Shown one piece after another: positions 1 through 10,748 of a stretch of DNA of 64,000 nt (within the stretch, counting starts at the first letter, position 1; the number at the start of each line of letters is the position of its first letter). Source of the stretch: Rhyzopertha dominica. Its lineage: Eukaryota; Arthropoda; Insecta; Coleoptera; Bostrichidae. The notes under the pieces were generated by a model that was given only the letters and a program-made list of their open reading frames with translations, was not told where the DNA came from and did not search any database. Position numbers and translations under genes: made by a program. The stretch spans positions 18,744,392 through 18,808,391 of the forward strand of contig QCXZ01000003.1 in NCBI GenBank assembly GCA_025024175.1, given 5' to 3'.

Positions 1-1619
1 ATTCTAATATTTTTGTGTGTTTCAGTACAGAATAGTGGATATAATTGTTGTAAAATGTACCTACATGTCAAAATCACACGATTGTAAATGCCACGCCCGC
101 CGCCCATTAACATCAATAAAAAATATATAAATAAAATTAAATTATGCTTATAATAAACAACTGTAAGTACCCAAAGGGTGCCAATTAGATAATTATTAAT
201 GCTCTTTAGAAAACAGAAGTATAAACGGTTGATTAAAAAAAACTTAAACTAATTGAAATACAATTACCTACTCACAAACAGTAAATACTCATACAACACA
301 AAAAAATATCTACTCAAGCTTCTGCTTCACTTATCAGTTAACGAAAATGTTAAAAAATCCCCAGTACGGCTTTTTACATGTAAAATTTTATTAAAAAAAC
401 AAAGTTTTGTTTGAACTCGTGTCAGACAATATTTTGAGGTTCTCGTCTTTGACAAAGATGATACACTACGCCTAAAAATAAAGTGGTAAATTGCATTAGT
501 AGTGTTAGAATTTAGCAGTGTATATGAATACTTAGCGCGTAAATAAAGCTTTGTTTTTTGTGATAAACTATTATAAATTTGTATGCAACGATCTTAGGAG
601 TAGTAGCTCCTGATTATGTGAAAATTTACCCTTCCAACAAGTCCAACTTCGCCTCACCTTCAGCAGAAGCCGCGAGTCGCCACTGCGGCGCCCTGGATTC
701 CACGTACAATGCATTTTATTCGAGTACAAAAATTTTAACGGGTATTGTCGATTCTACATTATCTACCTCTGTTTAAAAAACACTAGCATATCGCAGTTTC
801 TAATATTTAATTCAATTTTTGTTTTCGCATTTTCGTAAAAAAACAATCATCACGCACCACTGCCTTTAATACAGAGCGGATTAGAGTTACAGGGGAAAGC
901 TTGCAAAATAATGTTAACCTTCTGTGGTTGTCCGAAAGGTGTAAAGTTATGTACGGCATTTGTATGGTGATGATACTTTAATAAAAATCGAAAATATACT
1001 GTAATACCTACTTATGTTCCAGAACATCTGAGAACAACGGTTCCATACAAACATAAGTGATGTCCAAACGTATTTTCTTAGTAGGTATTTTCCGCAACTA
1101 TATGCGANGAACAGTGCGTGTTTCTTATGTCATATCGAAACTAGTGATACCTAAGACANCAGTGCCGAAGATTGATGTATTATTGGTTTAGGCTTCCATG
1201 GCCGGCCTTCAAATGATGATGTGAAGCTTCCGGGGTGGATGGTCGTTGTCAGTGTCTTCTCATTCTGACTCCAGACGTTTCGTCTACTAGGTACTATAGC
1301 AGGCATCTTTAGTGGGACCTTGTGGTCGTGCACGTGACGTTGCGGTAAACATAATAAATGCTGGCTGATTGCTTGTAATCGCCATTGCAGTTGGGCGACA
1401 CGATGACGAAGTACTGGTACGTTGCTGTGTCATGGTTAGGAATTTTTCTGTGGAGGCGTTGCAAAGTAAAGGAATCCAAGTTTTGTTGAGCTTTATTGTA
1501 TCTTCTTTTCGGTCGAAGTTATTATCGTGTTTGTGTATTTCGATGGCTTCTACATGTAAACGCTTACCTATAGTAGGGCTTCGTGGTATTTATTAAGCAT
1601 TTGAGTTTCATCAAAAATG
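1..1619. other. Intergenic DNA without a recognisable gene
   Basis: AT-rich sequence. The open frames here are short and resemble no family I know. Bases about 401-460 resemble 44047-44100, which lies inside a foldback repeat, so at least part of this stretch is dispersed repeat. Confidence 0.6.
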
Positions 1620-1832
1620 TTAGAATTAGTGTTGATAACATCATGCTATCTATTGGCAATTTAACGGTATTATTCACTCATCTCTGTGGGGAACTAATCT
1701 GAACGGTAGCCCACTTTGCTGTGGGCGTTTAAAAACCGACCGAGGACCCAACGACGATTTCTGCAGAGTGCAGTCCTCAAGCATAATAGTAACAAAATTA
1801 CGTCTATGCCATGTCGCCTGCGTCAAAATAAT

Positions 1833-1874
1833 CTATGGACAACCGTTTCGGCTTATAAAGCCTACTCAGCACAG
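1833..1874 (-). ncRNA. Hammerhead ribozyme motif, PLE-associated, copy 1
   Basis: Minus-strand 42-nt motif. Stem I is CTGTG with CATAG, the core is CTGAGTA, stem II is GGCTT/AAGCC closed by TAT, then GAA, a short near-palindromic stem III (ACGGTTGT) and a GTC cleavage triplet. The consensus core is CUGANGA, so this copy carries one change (G8 to T) at a conserved position and is probably inactive. Stem I pairs over five bases with one G-U wobble. Confidence 0.7.
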
Positions 1875-2149
1875 CAACACCAGATAACACGGCATAGATC
1901 TAACTTCCCCTATATACACCAAGATAGGCGACGTGAATGCTAGAATTAGAATGTGGATTATTATTATTATTATTATTAATAACACCATCCTATCTGGGAA
2001 TTTAACGGTATTATCCACTCGTCTCTGTGGAGAACTGATTTGAACGGTAGCTCATTTGCTGGGGGCGTTTAAAAATTGACAGAGGTTCCCAACGACCATT
2101 TCTGCATACATCCCTAAATACATTACAGTAGGTACCGCAACAGTCCGCC

Positions 2150-2418
2150 ATTTTAGGGCAAAATAGCGGCGGGCGGCGGGAAATTTAAATGTTTATAAAG
2201 AAGATGGGAGAGGAAACAAAACTGTCAAGCCTTAACGTTAGAGAACTGTCAGATATCAGACTCTGATCAGTGATGCAGTATTGTTTGACTTTTCCCTAGG
2301 TAATCGGCAACGTGTTTTGTGCATCAGAGCTACATCGCAGACTGATAACTGACAGTTCTTTAATCTTTGATTGGTTTGGTTCCCTTTCCCATCTCTCGTC
2401 ACTATTCTGCCCTAAAAT
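2150..2418. repeat. Foldback (MITE-like) insertion inside the PLE repeats
   Basis: Inverted repeat. The left end ATTTTAGGGCA matches the reverse complement of the right end TGCCCTAAAAT. Inner matching blocks are GATGGGAGAGGAAAC against GGTTCCCTTTCCCATC, and AACTGTCA against TGACAGTT. It separates two stretches of PLE repeat that otherwise continue (both sides carry TTTCTGCA). No coding capacity. Confidence 0.55.
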
Positions 2419-2509
2419 CGCGGGCTATTGACTATTTCTGCAGATTGCAGTCATTAAGCATAATAATAACAAAATTATGCCTATGCAATGTCGCTTGCGT
2501 CAAAACAAA

Positions 2510-2551
2510 CTGTCGACAGCTGTTTCGGCTTATAAAGCCTCCTCAGCACAG
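2510..2551 (-). ncRNA. Hammerhead ribozyme motif, PLE-associated, copy 2
   Basis: Minus-strand 42-nt motif with the full consensus core CTGAGGA (CUGANGA), stem II GGCTT/AAGCC with a TAT loop, GAAA, a palindromic stem III (ACAGCTGT) and a GTC cleavage triplet. Stem I is CTGTG with GACAG: four of five pairs form and the pair next to the cleavage site is a G-G mismatch. The palindromic stem III without a loop suggests cleavage as a dimer, as is known for PLE hammerheads. This copy has the best catalytic core in the window. Confidence 0.75.
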
Positions 2552-2693
2552 CTATAGTCCCACCGCAGACAACGCCGCTATATGGCATAGTATTATCGAC
2601 ATTATAATTCTCGCATACACATCGCCTATCTTGGTGTACTTATATGTGTAATGGAAGCCAATCTATGGCATGTTGTCTGCGTTAGGCCTATAG

Positions 2694-2735
2694 CTGTGCT
2701 GAGGCAGTCTTATAAGCCGAAACAGCTACCCACAG
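2694..2735 (+). ncRNA. Hammerhead ribozyme motif, PLE-associated, copy 3 (inverted)
   Basis: Plus-strand 42-nt motif with perfect stem I (CTGTG/CACAG) and GAAA. The core is CTGAGGC, stem II is disrupted (AGTCTTATAAGCC) and the cleavage triplet has become ACC. It is inverted relative to copies 1 and 2. It is probably inactive, but its equal length and intact stem I support the consensus fold. Confidence 0.65.
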
Positions 2736-3425
2736 ATTGTTTTGAAGGAGACGACACGACAGACGTAATTTTGTTATTATTAAATTTGATGTTGTGACCC
2801 TGCTGTACCTTGTAGTGCGCGCTCAGCGACGGTCTATTTCTTGGAAAGACCGAGACGACAATCTCTCTCATGCTCCTTTATTCTGGTGTTGGCGCTCCTT
2901 GTCGTGGTTCTTACGTATAGTTGTCCGCAATTACATGGTATCGTATCCCGATACTATCTGTGATTTCTTAATGTAGAGCAAGAAAACCTTCCCGATTCTT
3001 CTGTGGTTATACTGTGTTGTCGACCAGGTCGCGTATTGCTCGTTTGATTTTCTTGCTGGTGTATCCGTTTGATTGTAGACCTCGATGTGGATGGCTGAAT
3101 TCCTCTTGTAGATGTAAGGGTTCACTGATCCTCTTTGCGCGTTTAACTAAGGCTTGATGACACTCCTTTTCTGGCTTGGATGGTCAACTTTTGTTGTGAT
3201 ATCGATCTGTCTGGGTAGCTTTTCGGTATACCTGATGGCCCAGCTCTTCATGGATGCGTCTAGTGACCAGAACGTCGAAAAAGGCATGTTGTTTTTCATA
3301 TGCCTTTTACAATTTATTATGGAAGTGGTAGGTGAAACGTATAGAGACAGAAGAAGAAATCGACCACGGCCAACGCCGGAAGGTTCATATCATGCGAGAA
3401 AATTGTTTATTGTAGTACCGTAGTT

Positions 3426-3864
3426 TGACGGATTAAACTGAACACGTACGCCAAAGATGAACTTTCCTCGACTTGTTGCAAAAAAAACACCGATATTTTT
3501 TATATAATTGTTACGAAATTCAGGTTCAATTATTGTAGCTTTTAACGCCTATTTACGTGCAAGCACCGAAATACAAAAAATCCAAACACAACTAGTTCGG
3601 TTGACCTCTATTTTAACATCACTAAAACTATCAACTACTATTCAAAATACTACATTTCGCTATAATCACTCTGTAACACTAGGATGGCCTTGTCCGCTTT
3701 ACTTCACCGCTTTTCAAATCAGACTTACGCCCGCGCGTTCACGATGGCTCTTAACCGGCCGACAATGAATAGTCTGGACTCTATTATGGACATATTATAA
3801 AATTATAATGTTGCTTGGACAACAACAGCACTATCATTAGATTAATAAAACAGTTTTTTTGCAG
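3426..3864. other. Non-coding DNA with a possible LTR-like remnant
   Basis: Bases 3540-3760 share scattered blocks with 9600-9830 (CACCGAAATAC, CAAACACAA, a GTTC-rich stretch, AATCAGACTT), which is the LTR of a gypsy fragment. The similarity is weak. It ends in a polypyrimidine tract and a splice acceptor (AG at 3863-3864) in front of the first transporter exon. The acceptor implies a 5' UTR exon further upstream that I could not locate. Confidence 0.35.
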
Positions 3865-3867
3865 GCT

Positions 3868-3958
3868 ATGGAAAAAGAAGAGAGTCATAAAAGTACACAG
3901 ACAGACAAAGTAAAAACCGAGCCAAGCACAGTACCTCAGTATGTGGCAGCTCTGTCAG
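3868..3958 (+). CDS. Tret1-like sugar transporter A, first coding exon
   Basis: ATG at 3868, 30 codons plus one base, preceded by a splice acceptor (TTTTTTTGCAG) and followed by a donor (GTAAAG at 3959, phase 1). The peptide is hydrophilic and ends PQYVAALS, the cytosolic N-terminal signature that in Tret1-like transporters directly precedes transmembrane helix 1. Joined to the acceptor at 13655-13656 it continues in frame as VCLGALAAGAVLGWTS. The rescued exon replaces the false start that a plain ORF scan would put at 13584, inside the intron. Confidence 0.88.
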
Positions 3959-4490
3959 GTAAAGCATGCACCCTTCGCGTTTTATTGCAAGCAACCAACA
4001 TTGCCTAAGAATTAGTTACAAGATTTCACAGTAGTATATAATTTCAAAACTTCAAAACTATAAAGTGACGTATTTTGGGTTTACCCAAATTTAACTGAAA
4101 CAGCGAATTTTATTATTTTTTTAAATCGGTGCTTAATGCAATTCATTTATTACGTGCCAGTTTGCAAAAAAATAAATCACACCCCATTATTTTAGTAGAA
4201 ATAAGGGCTAACTGGTGTAACGTGACTATTCAAAATATCTGTAGGTACTTACACTTACCGAATCACTTAGAAAGACAAAAATACATGTCCGTTAGACCCA
4301 CAACTACACTGGATATGTCAAGTAGATACATAGTTNAATATAGTTTCAATTTCTTCTTCCTGTTAAGATCATTTTAGGCAAAATCCGCAAAAACTGTGTT
4401 TTTTGTAGGTTCTTTTAGCCTAAACCATCTGGTTGCAGTGCTTCATGTTACTTTTTATACATTCTTTAGTGTTTAAATATTGTGACGAAG
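3959..4490 (+). other. Start of the 9.7-kb intron of transporter A
   Basis: Intron sequence from the donor at 3959 up to the gypsy insertion. AT-rich; nothing coding recognised. Confidence 0.6.
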
Positions 4491-4667
4491 CTATGTTGTA
4501 TAGATACTGTGCGCTGGTTGCAGTACGTGATATTTGCTGTTAAAAATAGAAAAAGGAAGAAAAGGAGGCAGGTGTCGGGGTTGACAGTTGAGGAAAAAGA
4601 AAATATATAACTGTATATTAATGCAATTTGGTGAATAAAGAGTTTAAATAAAAGGAAATTTGGTACA
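4491..4667 (+). repeat. 5' LTR of gypsy element A
   Basis: 177 bp, TG...CA ends. It contains about 50 bases (around 4515-4570) that are absent from the 3' LTR, so an indel separates the two copies after insertion. AATAAAG near the end is a plausible polyadenylation signal. Confidence 0.88.
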
Positions 4668-4818
4668 ATTGGTGTCGGAAGTGGGATTGGTGAATCCGTG
4701 AAACCTCTGGAATTGTGGGTTTCGAGAATTTTAAAGTAAGAGAGTGAAAATACTTGAGTGATACACGTTTTAAACTGGTTCCGCTAGGAATAAATAGTTT
4801 TTAACGTTATACAAGTTT

Positions 4819-5881
4819 ATGCCTGTGGAAACAAGAAGAAGTCAAGTCGTAGTTATGGACGAGCAAATGAAGATGCTTCTTGGTATTATACAAGACATGA
4901 AAGCGGAAATGAAGGCTGAACACGAGGCAATGAAGGGTGGATAGGAGGAAATGAAGGCCCGTCAAGAAAGGTTGAATTCAAAAATAAGAACTGTACAAGG
5001 AATGAAGGAAGAAATTAAGGAAGCGGTAAAGACAGAAATAAAATTTCTTCAAGAAGATATTAAAGAGGAACTTATGATGGAAGTTAAAGATCTTAGGGAG
5101 GAAACGGAAACAAAATTTAGGGACTTAGAAGCTAATATAGAAAGCGTACAGCAGAAACTTGATGAATTAGAAATAAAACCTAGCAGAACTACAGATTTGC
5201 TACGGCAGCCTACCCGAGTAATGTCTCCGACATTCGACGGATCCATCTCCTTATCTGTACACCTTAAGCAATTTGAAGGAGCCGCTAAAGCAAATTTGTG
5301 GAATAAACAAGACAAGGCTGCTGCATTGATTATAGGGCTTCGAGGTGAAGCCCTAGACATACTCCAAGGAATTCCCGAGTATCAACAGAATGACTTTGCT
5401 GACTTTACAGCAGGTGTATCACTCTCAGCTAACGGGACGCGAACAGCGTAGCAAAGAGAGCCTTCAGCAATTTGAAGCTGACATCAACAGGCCAGTGAAG
5501 TTGGCCTACCCTGCAGCTCCCCAGGAATTATTCGAACAACTAAGTGTACTGACATTTATCAATGGTGTAAGGGACTTGAACACGCAGCAAGCATTAAGGA
5601 TGGCGAGACACAAAACCCTCGGTGACGCATTAGCACATGGTTTGGAATTTGAAGCTGCAAAACAGGCTTCTAAGGGACACGTGAAAGTTCGAAAATCTGA
5701 AACAGTGGAAGAAACAGAAGCAAAATTGGACGAGTTACNGAAGCTGGTAAGAGAATCGGCAGATGAAACAGGGACACGACGACCTAAATGCTGGAACTGT
5801 GGAAAAATAGGACATCTCCGACGTGACTGCCGATCTCGCACGTTTCGCGCGGGAAACCACAGCGAGCAGTCGCAAAGCTAA
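4819..5881 (+). pseudogene. gypsy element A gag (broken)
   Basis: The frame opens at ATG 4819 and is cut by an in-frame TAG at 4942. It resumes as a charged, probably coiled-coil region (about 4951-5180) followed by a capsid-like segment. A frame change near 5400 leads into a second segment that ends in one CCHC zinc knuckle (CWNCGKIGHLRRDC, about 5790-5830), the nucleic-acid-binding motif of Gag. Length and order are normal for insect gypsy gag. Confidence 0.85.
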
Positions 5882-5929
5882 ATCAAGCTAGCTTTAAGGG
5901 GCGCAAGTTGGCTTTTACCTTCCACCGAG

Positions 5930-8900
5930 CCCCACAAGTAATAATTATTGATAAAATGGGTAGTTCTGAATCACTGTTTCTCGAAGGCTTAGTTTACAAC
6001 TGCAAAGGTTACGATGCTGGTAGATACAGGGGCGTCAGGAACCATCATAAATCCCAACTTAGTATCCGCATGGAGAGTGCAGCCGTTAAATAAGAAGCTG
6101 TCGTTAATTACAGCCACCGGAAAAGAGAGAAATGTAGCTTGGTGATGTAATTTTTGAACACTGTGCTCTAGTTGCCGACATAACCGATGATGTTATAATT
6201 GGATTAGATTCTATGGAAGAGCATGGCATCAAGCTGGATTTGGCATCTACAGTTATGCACGTCGAAAATCAAGAACTGGTTCTGTTAAGCACCAAAGCTT
6301 TTACTAGGGCTTACAAGGTCATCCTGACAGAAGATCATATACTACCGGCGCGTGCGGAAAGCATACTACTAGTTCAAATAAATGGCATCAGCGATGGCTT
6401 GGTGCGAGTTGTGGAGCCAAATAATCCAAATTTGATCAATAAGGCCCTTCTTGTCGGACGTTCACTTATACAGGCGGGAAAAACAACAATTCCTATCATA
6501 ATTGTAAATCTCAAGAGCTTTGACCAGAAGATCACAAAGGGAACGGAATTAGGAATGTTTGAAGCAGTGACATTGGTTCGGAAGTGTGAGCTGGGAGTGA
6601 GTAAAAACGTCTACGCAAATAAACAGCTGCCACCTGAGTTGCAAAATCTAGTGGATTCTACACACGGGCACTTGAACAAAGAACAAGAACAGCAGCTCAA
6701 AAATCTGCTAGCGGAATTTGTTAACTTGTTTGCATTATCCGATAATGACCTTGGTCGTACAAGTATGACTTACCACAGGATAGACACTGGGATAGCGCGG
6801 CCCATTAAACAGGCTCCCAGAAGAGTACCGTGGGCTAAACAAGAGGAAGTTCACCACTTGATGAAAGACATGGTAGAGCAAGGAGCCATCGAGCCCTCTC
6901 TAAGTACGTGGGCTTCCCCAATAGTTTTAGTACGGAAGAAGGATGGGTCCACAAGGTTTTGCGTTGATTACAGAAAACTAAATGAGGTAACACAAAAAGA
7001 CAGCTACCCCCTACCAAGAATCGACGATACTCTCGACAGTCTGGCAGGTGCAAAGTGGTTCTGTACGTTGGACCTGAAGAGTGGTTATTGGCAGGTGGAA
7101 ATACACCCAAAGGACAAAGAAAATACAGCTTTCACGACCGATGCAGGCCTTGGCATTTTAACGTAATGCCATTCGGATTATGTACTGCTCCCGCAACTTT
7201 TGAAAGATTAATGAACACTGTGCTACAAGGCCTCAATTGGAAAATCTGTTTAGTGTATCTAGATGATATTATTATGGGAAACAGTTTTGAAGATCATTTG
7301 GCTAATGTCCGGGTGGTATTTAGAAAACTACATGCTGCAAATCTAAAACTAAGCCCGAAGAAATGCTCGCTATTCTGTCCTGAAGTGAAGTATTTAGGCC
7401 ACATTATTAACGCAAATGGTATAGGTACAGACCCGGAAAAAACTTCTGCTGTGCAGGAATGGCCAACTCCTAAAGATCAACATAATCTGAGAAGCTTCTT
7501 GGGCCTTTGTTCATACTACAGAAGATTTATCCGGTCGTTTGCTGATATAGCCAGGCCACTGCATAAACTGACAGAAGATGGAGCACTATTTATGTGGACC
7601 GAAGCATGCCAGAAGTCGTTTGAAACTCTGAAGGAAAAGTTAACTTCCAGTCCGGTGCTGGCATACCCTTTTAAGAAACCTTTTATTGTGGATACTGACG
7701 CAAGTAATGAGGGGCTTGGAGGAGTTCTGTCACAGGAACAGGATGGGCAGGAGAAAGTGATTGCATATTTCAGCAAGACATTGTCCAAACCCGAAAGAAA
7801 TTACTGTGTGATTCGACGCGAACTTCTAGCAGTGGTTAAGACTTTAGAACATTTTCACAAGTACCTTTATGGACGAAAATTTCTCCTTAGAACAGATCAT
7901 GCTTCGCTTCAGTGGCTGCTCCAGTTTGAGAACCCAGAAGGACTAATAGCGAGATGGTCGGAGCGCCTGCAAATATTTGAGTTTACTATTGAACACCGGG
8001 CTGGGAAAAACCATGGCAATGCGGATGCACTGTCAAGAAGACCGTGTGGCAAAGATAATTGCAAGCACTGCTTGAAGCTTGAACAAAAAGAAGAAATATC
8101 ACCGGTAACTTGCTGCCTTACCACAGTACAGTCTGAAGGAGATTGGGAAACTGATCGGATGGCAGAAGACCAAAGAAATGACAATATTGGCCTTATTATG
8201 CGCTGTAAAGAAGAAGGGAGGGAAATACCAGTTTGGAATGAAATAAGCAACAATAGTACGGTGACCAAATGCTACTGGTCACAATGGAACTCATTAACCA
8301 TTTATTCTGGAATTTTAAAAAGAATTTGGGAAAGTTCTGATGAAACCTGGAACCGGCTACAGATAGTGTTACCAAAGAACCGTGTGATTAAGGTGCTTAA
8401 AGATTATATGGAGGCACAGGTGGAGGATATTTTGGCATTGCAAAAACGCTAGAAAAATTAAGACAACGTTACTATTGGGTGGGCAACCGCGCCGACGTAG
8501 AGGACTGGTGCAGAAAATGCGATGTGTGTGCAAGAAGCAAAGGACTCAGAACACGTCAACGAGGACGAATACATCAATATAATGTGGGTGCTCCTTTTGA
8601 GCGTATAGCCATCGACGTAGCAGGGCCATTTCCGCAATTTGATTTAGGAAACCGCTACATTCTAGTTGCCATGGATTATTTTAGCAAATGGCCCGAAGCT
8701 TATGCGATTCCTAATCAAAAGGCAACTACAGTAGCTGAACAGCTAGTCGCCAATTGGATCAGTCGATTCGAAGCTCCGCTCGAACTTCATTCCGACCAGG
8801 GTCGCGATTTTGAATCAGAAGTCTTTAAGAATGTATGCGAACTACTTGGAATTAGGAAGACAAGAACTACNCCTTTACACCCCCAATCTGATGGAATGGT

Positions 8901-9420
8901 TGAGAGGTTTAATGCTACTTTAGAAACAAATCTCAGAATGATGGTAAACGAACATCAGACCGACTGGGACTGACACATACCCATGTTTCTGCTTGCATAT
9001 CGATCTGCAGTACATGAAACCACTGGACAAACACCGGCCAGTGTTCTGTTAGGCAAAGAATTGAGACTTCCCGCGGATCTGCTGTTTGATCGACCTGCTG
9101 ATCACCACCTGACAACGGATGAGTATGCGAAATACCTGGAAGAACGCCTGCAGGCGACTCATAAGGCTGTACGAGATAAAACTAGGTTTGAAGGCGACCG
9201 TATGAAGATGAGGTATGACAGAAGATCTGACTCTGGAGGTTACGACAAGGGAGATTTGGTATGGTGTTTCAACCTAGTCCGCAAAAAGGGCCGTAGTGTA
9301 AAATTGCAACAGTCGTGGGAAGGACCGTACCACATTGTGACCCGGATTAATGATGTCTACAGAATATAGCAAAGTCCTCGCTCTAAGATGAAGGTAGTGC
9401 ATGTCAACCGTTTGGCGCCA
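5930..9420 (+). pseudogene. gypsy element A pol (broken): protease, RT, RNase H, integrase
   Basis: A protease motif VDTGASG lies around 6018-6040 in a frame that is soon interrupted. RT follows at 6213-7166 (FCVDYRKLNEV) and changes frame near 7110-7160 before the catalytic YLDDII at about 7256. RNase H contains DTDASNEGLGGVL (about 7690). The integrase zinc domain (CRKCDVC) and core follow from 8479, after another frame change near 8455. A TGA at 8971 interrupts the core region (DWD, then HIPMFLLAYRS continues in the same frame), and a TAG at 9367 truncates the C-terminus. The lesions show an inactive copy. Confidence 0.9.
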
Positions 9421-9444
9421 TACCGGGGTGTTAAGAGGGGGCAG

Positions 9445-9574
9445 TGTGACGAAACTATGTTGTATGGATACTGTGCAGATGTCGGGGTTGACAGTTGAGG
9501 AAAAAGAAAATATATAATTGAATATTAATGCAATTTGGTGAATAAAGAGTTTAAATAAAAGGAAATTTGGTACA
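9445..9574 (+). repeat. 3' LTR of gypsy element A
   Basis: 130 bp, directly after the polypurine tract, and followed by the 4-bp duplication ATAT at 9575-9578. Confidence 0.88.
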
Positions 9575-9578
9575 ATAT

Positions 9579-10570
9579 TTTCCTTTATTTAAACACAACA
9601 ACCGAAATACACTAAATCTAAACACAAATAGTTCAAAGCACTACTATTATAACGCTACTAGTTCAGTTACCTATTATTCAGAACACTGTACTGTACACAC
9701 CAGCTCTTAAATACCTGTTTCGTTTCTGTTCGCTCGGATCTCACTCACTCTTTGCGAATCAGACCTTCCTCGCGCTCTTTTCGTCGAGCTATTAACCCCT
9801 CGCCGAAAACTCCGGATGTTTCCATCTCACTGTAGTTGTCGAAACTACGCGAACATTCCATAGATCTAATAAACTGGACAATCGACGTTCCCCACCATCT
9901 ACCTACCTGTATCTATTGCTACTATGCTAATGGATTGCAGTGTCCTATTAATATCACATGTGTGCATAAACATATGCCTGCAGCTGGTACATATATGGCA
10001 CTGATGGCTTCACATTATCTGCAGACATGTAGCACTACCCCCTCCTTTAAAACTAATCGTCCCAATCAGTTTCATTCCTCGGGATCTGCGTGGTACTCAC
10101 TTAAACGATTAGATCTTGGACTGCGTTGGATTTTATAGACCGCGTGGTTAATCCTTTTCATTACTCTATAACGTCCTTCCCAGGGTGGCAACAACTTAGG
10201 CGAAAGCTCTTTCTTCCTTTGTGGGTTATAAAGCCACTCTAGATCTTCACTAAATTGCCTCTAATTGGCCCTTGCGTATTTTAGCAAGCTTTCCCGCAAA
10301 CACTGGCAATTTTCTGTCTTATCAATCCACAGGTTTCCAGAAGCGATTCTCTAAGGTTGTTGGCATAATCGATTACTTCCTCTTCAGGCGCTGTGGGTGA
10401 CCCAAACTCTAGATCGCACGGTAGCCGCAGCTCTCTTCCAAAGACTATCTTTGCTGGTGTCTCTCTCGTAATCTCATATGGATCGCAGCCCCCTGTAGGC
10501 CAACCGAAACAGAGCAATGCGTTTGTCACAATCAATAGGATTTACACATATCTTCTGTATCGCATGTCTT
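9579..10570 (-). mobile_element. Fragment of a second Ty3/gypsy element (integrase C-terminus plus LTR)
   Basis: On the minus strand 10535-10281 encodes the end of an integrase (ETPAKIVFGRELRLPCDLEFG), continued after a stop by WEGRYRVMKRINHAVYKIQRS (about 10200-10110). A purine tract (AAAGGAGGGGG, about 10050) is followed by an LTR-like block starting TGCTACATGT and running to about 9579. The upstream part of the element is absent. It abuts the 3' end of gypsy element A. Pseudogenised. Confidence 0.78.
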
Positions 10571-10748
10571 TGGACTACAATAAACATTGAATGCTACATG
10601 TTTAATACACCCTACCTGGTATTTTGCTGACGGTCGGATTTGTGTCACCATCCATCGTTTCAAACAATGTTTCTCCCACTCCACTAATTTTTTATTTTTA
10701 TTTCCATTTTCCTTTATGTCAGTGTTGTTTCAGTCTTGTTATCATGTA

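Larger units (their letters stand above)
1620..3425 (-). mobile_element. Penelope-like retroelement (PLE) remnant, 5'-truncated
   Basis: Read on the minus strand, 3420 down to about 2800 gives the C-terminal part of a Penelope-type polyprotein in broken frames. It has the end of the reverse transcriptase (a PFFDVLVTRR-like block, then HQVYRKATQTDRYHNK), the linker (LQSNGYTSKKIKRAIRD) and a GIY-YIG endonuclease block (IPCNCGQLYV, then TRIKEHERDCRLG). Stops and frame changes interrupt all of it, and the N-terminal half of the RT is missing. Downstream in element orientation (2760-1640) lie repeated non-coding blocks shared between 1680-1935, 1979-2110, 2430-2640 and an inverted copy at 2650-2780. 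These carry hammerhead ribozyme motifs, as known for PLE terminal repeats. The copy is dead. The family call rests on the RT linker and GIY-YIG order, which is specific to Penelope-like elements. Confidence 0.8.
4491..9574 (+). mobile_element. Ty3/gypsy LTR retrotransposon, full-length but decayed
   Basis: The left LTR (4491-4667) and right LTR (9445-9574) both start TGTGACGAA and end TTTGGTACA. A 4-bp target duplication ATAT flanks the element. A putative primer-binding site (TTGGTGTCGGAAGTGGG) follows the 5' LTR and a polypurine tract (AAGAGGGGGCAG) precedes the 3' LTR. The interior has gag, protease, RT, RNase H and integrase in that order, with several stops and frame changes, so it is not autonomous. 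There is no env-like frame. It lies in the sense orientation in the transporter A intron. Confidence 0.93.

Noticed and set aside
3540..3760. A complete LTR homologous to 9600-9830
   Set aside because: Similarity is limited to scattered short blocks; not enough to define ends.
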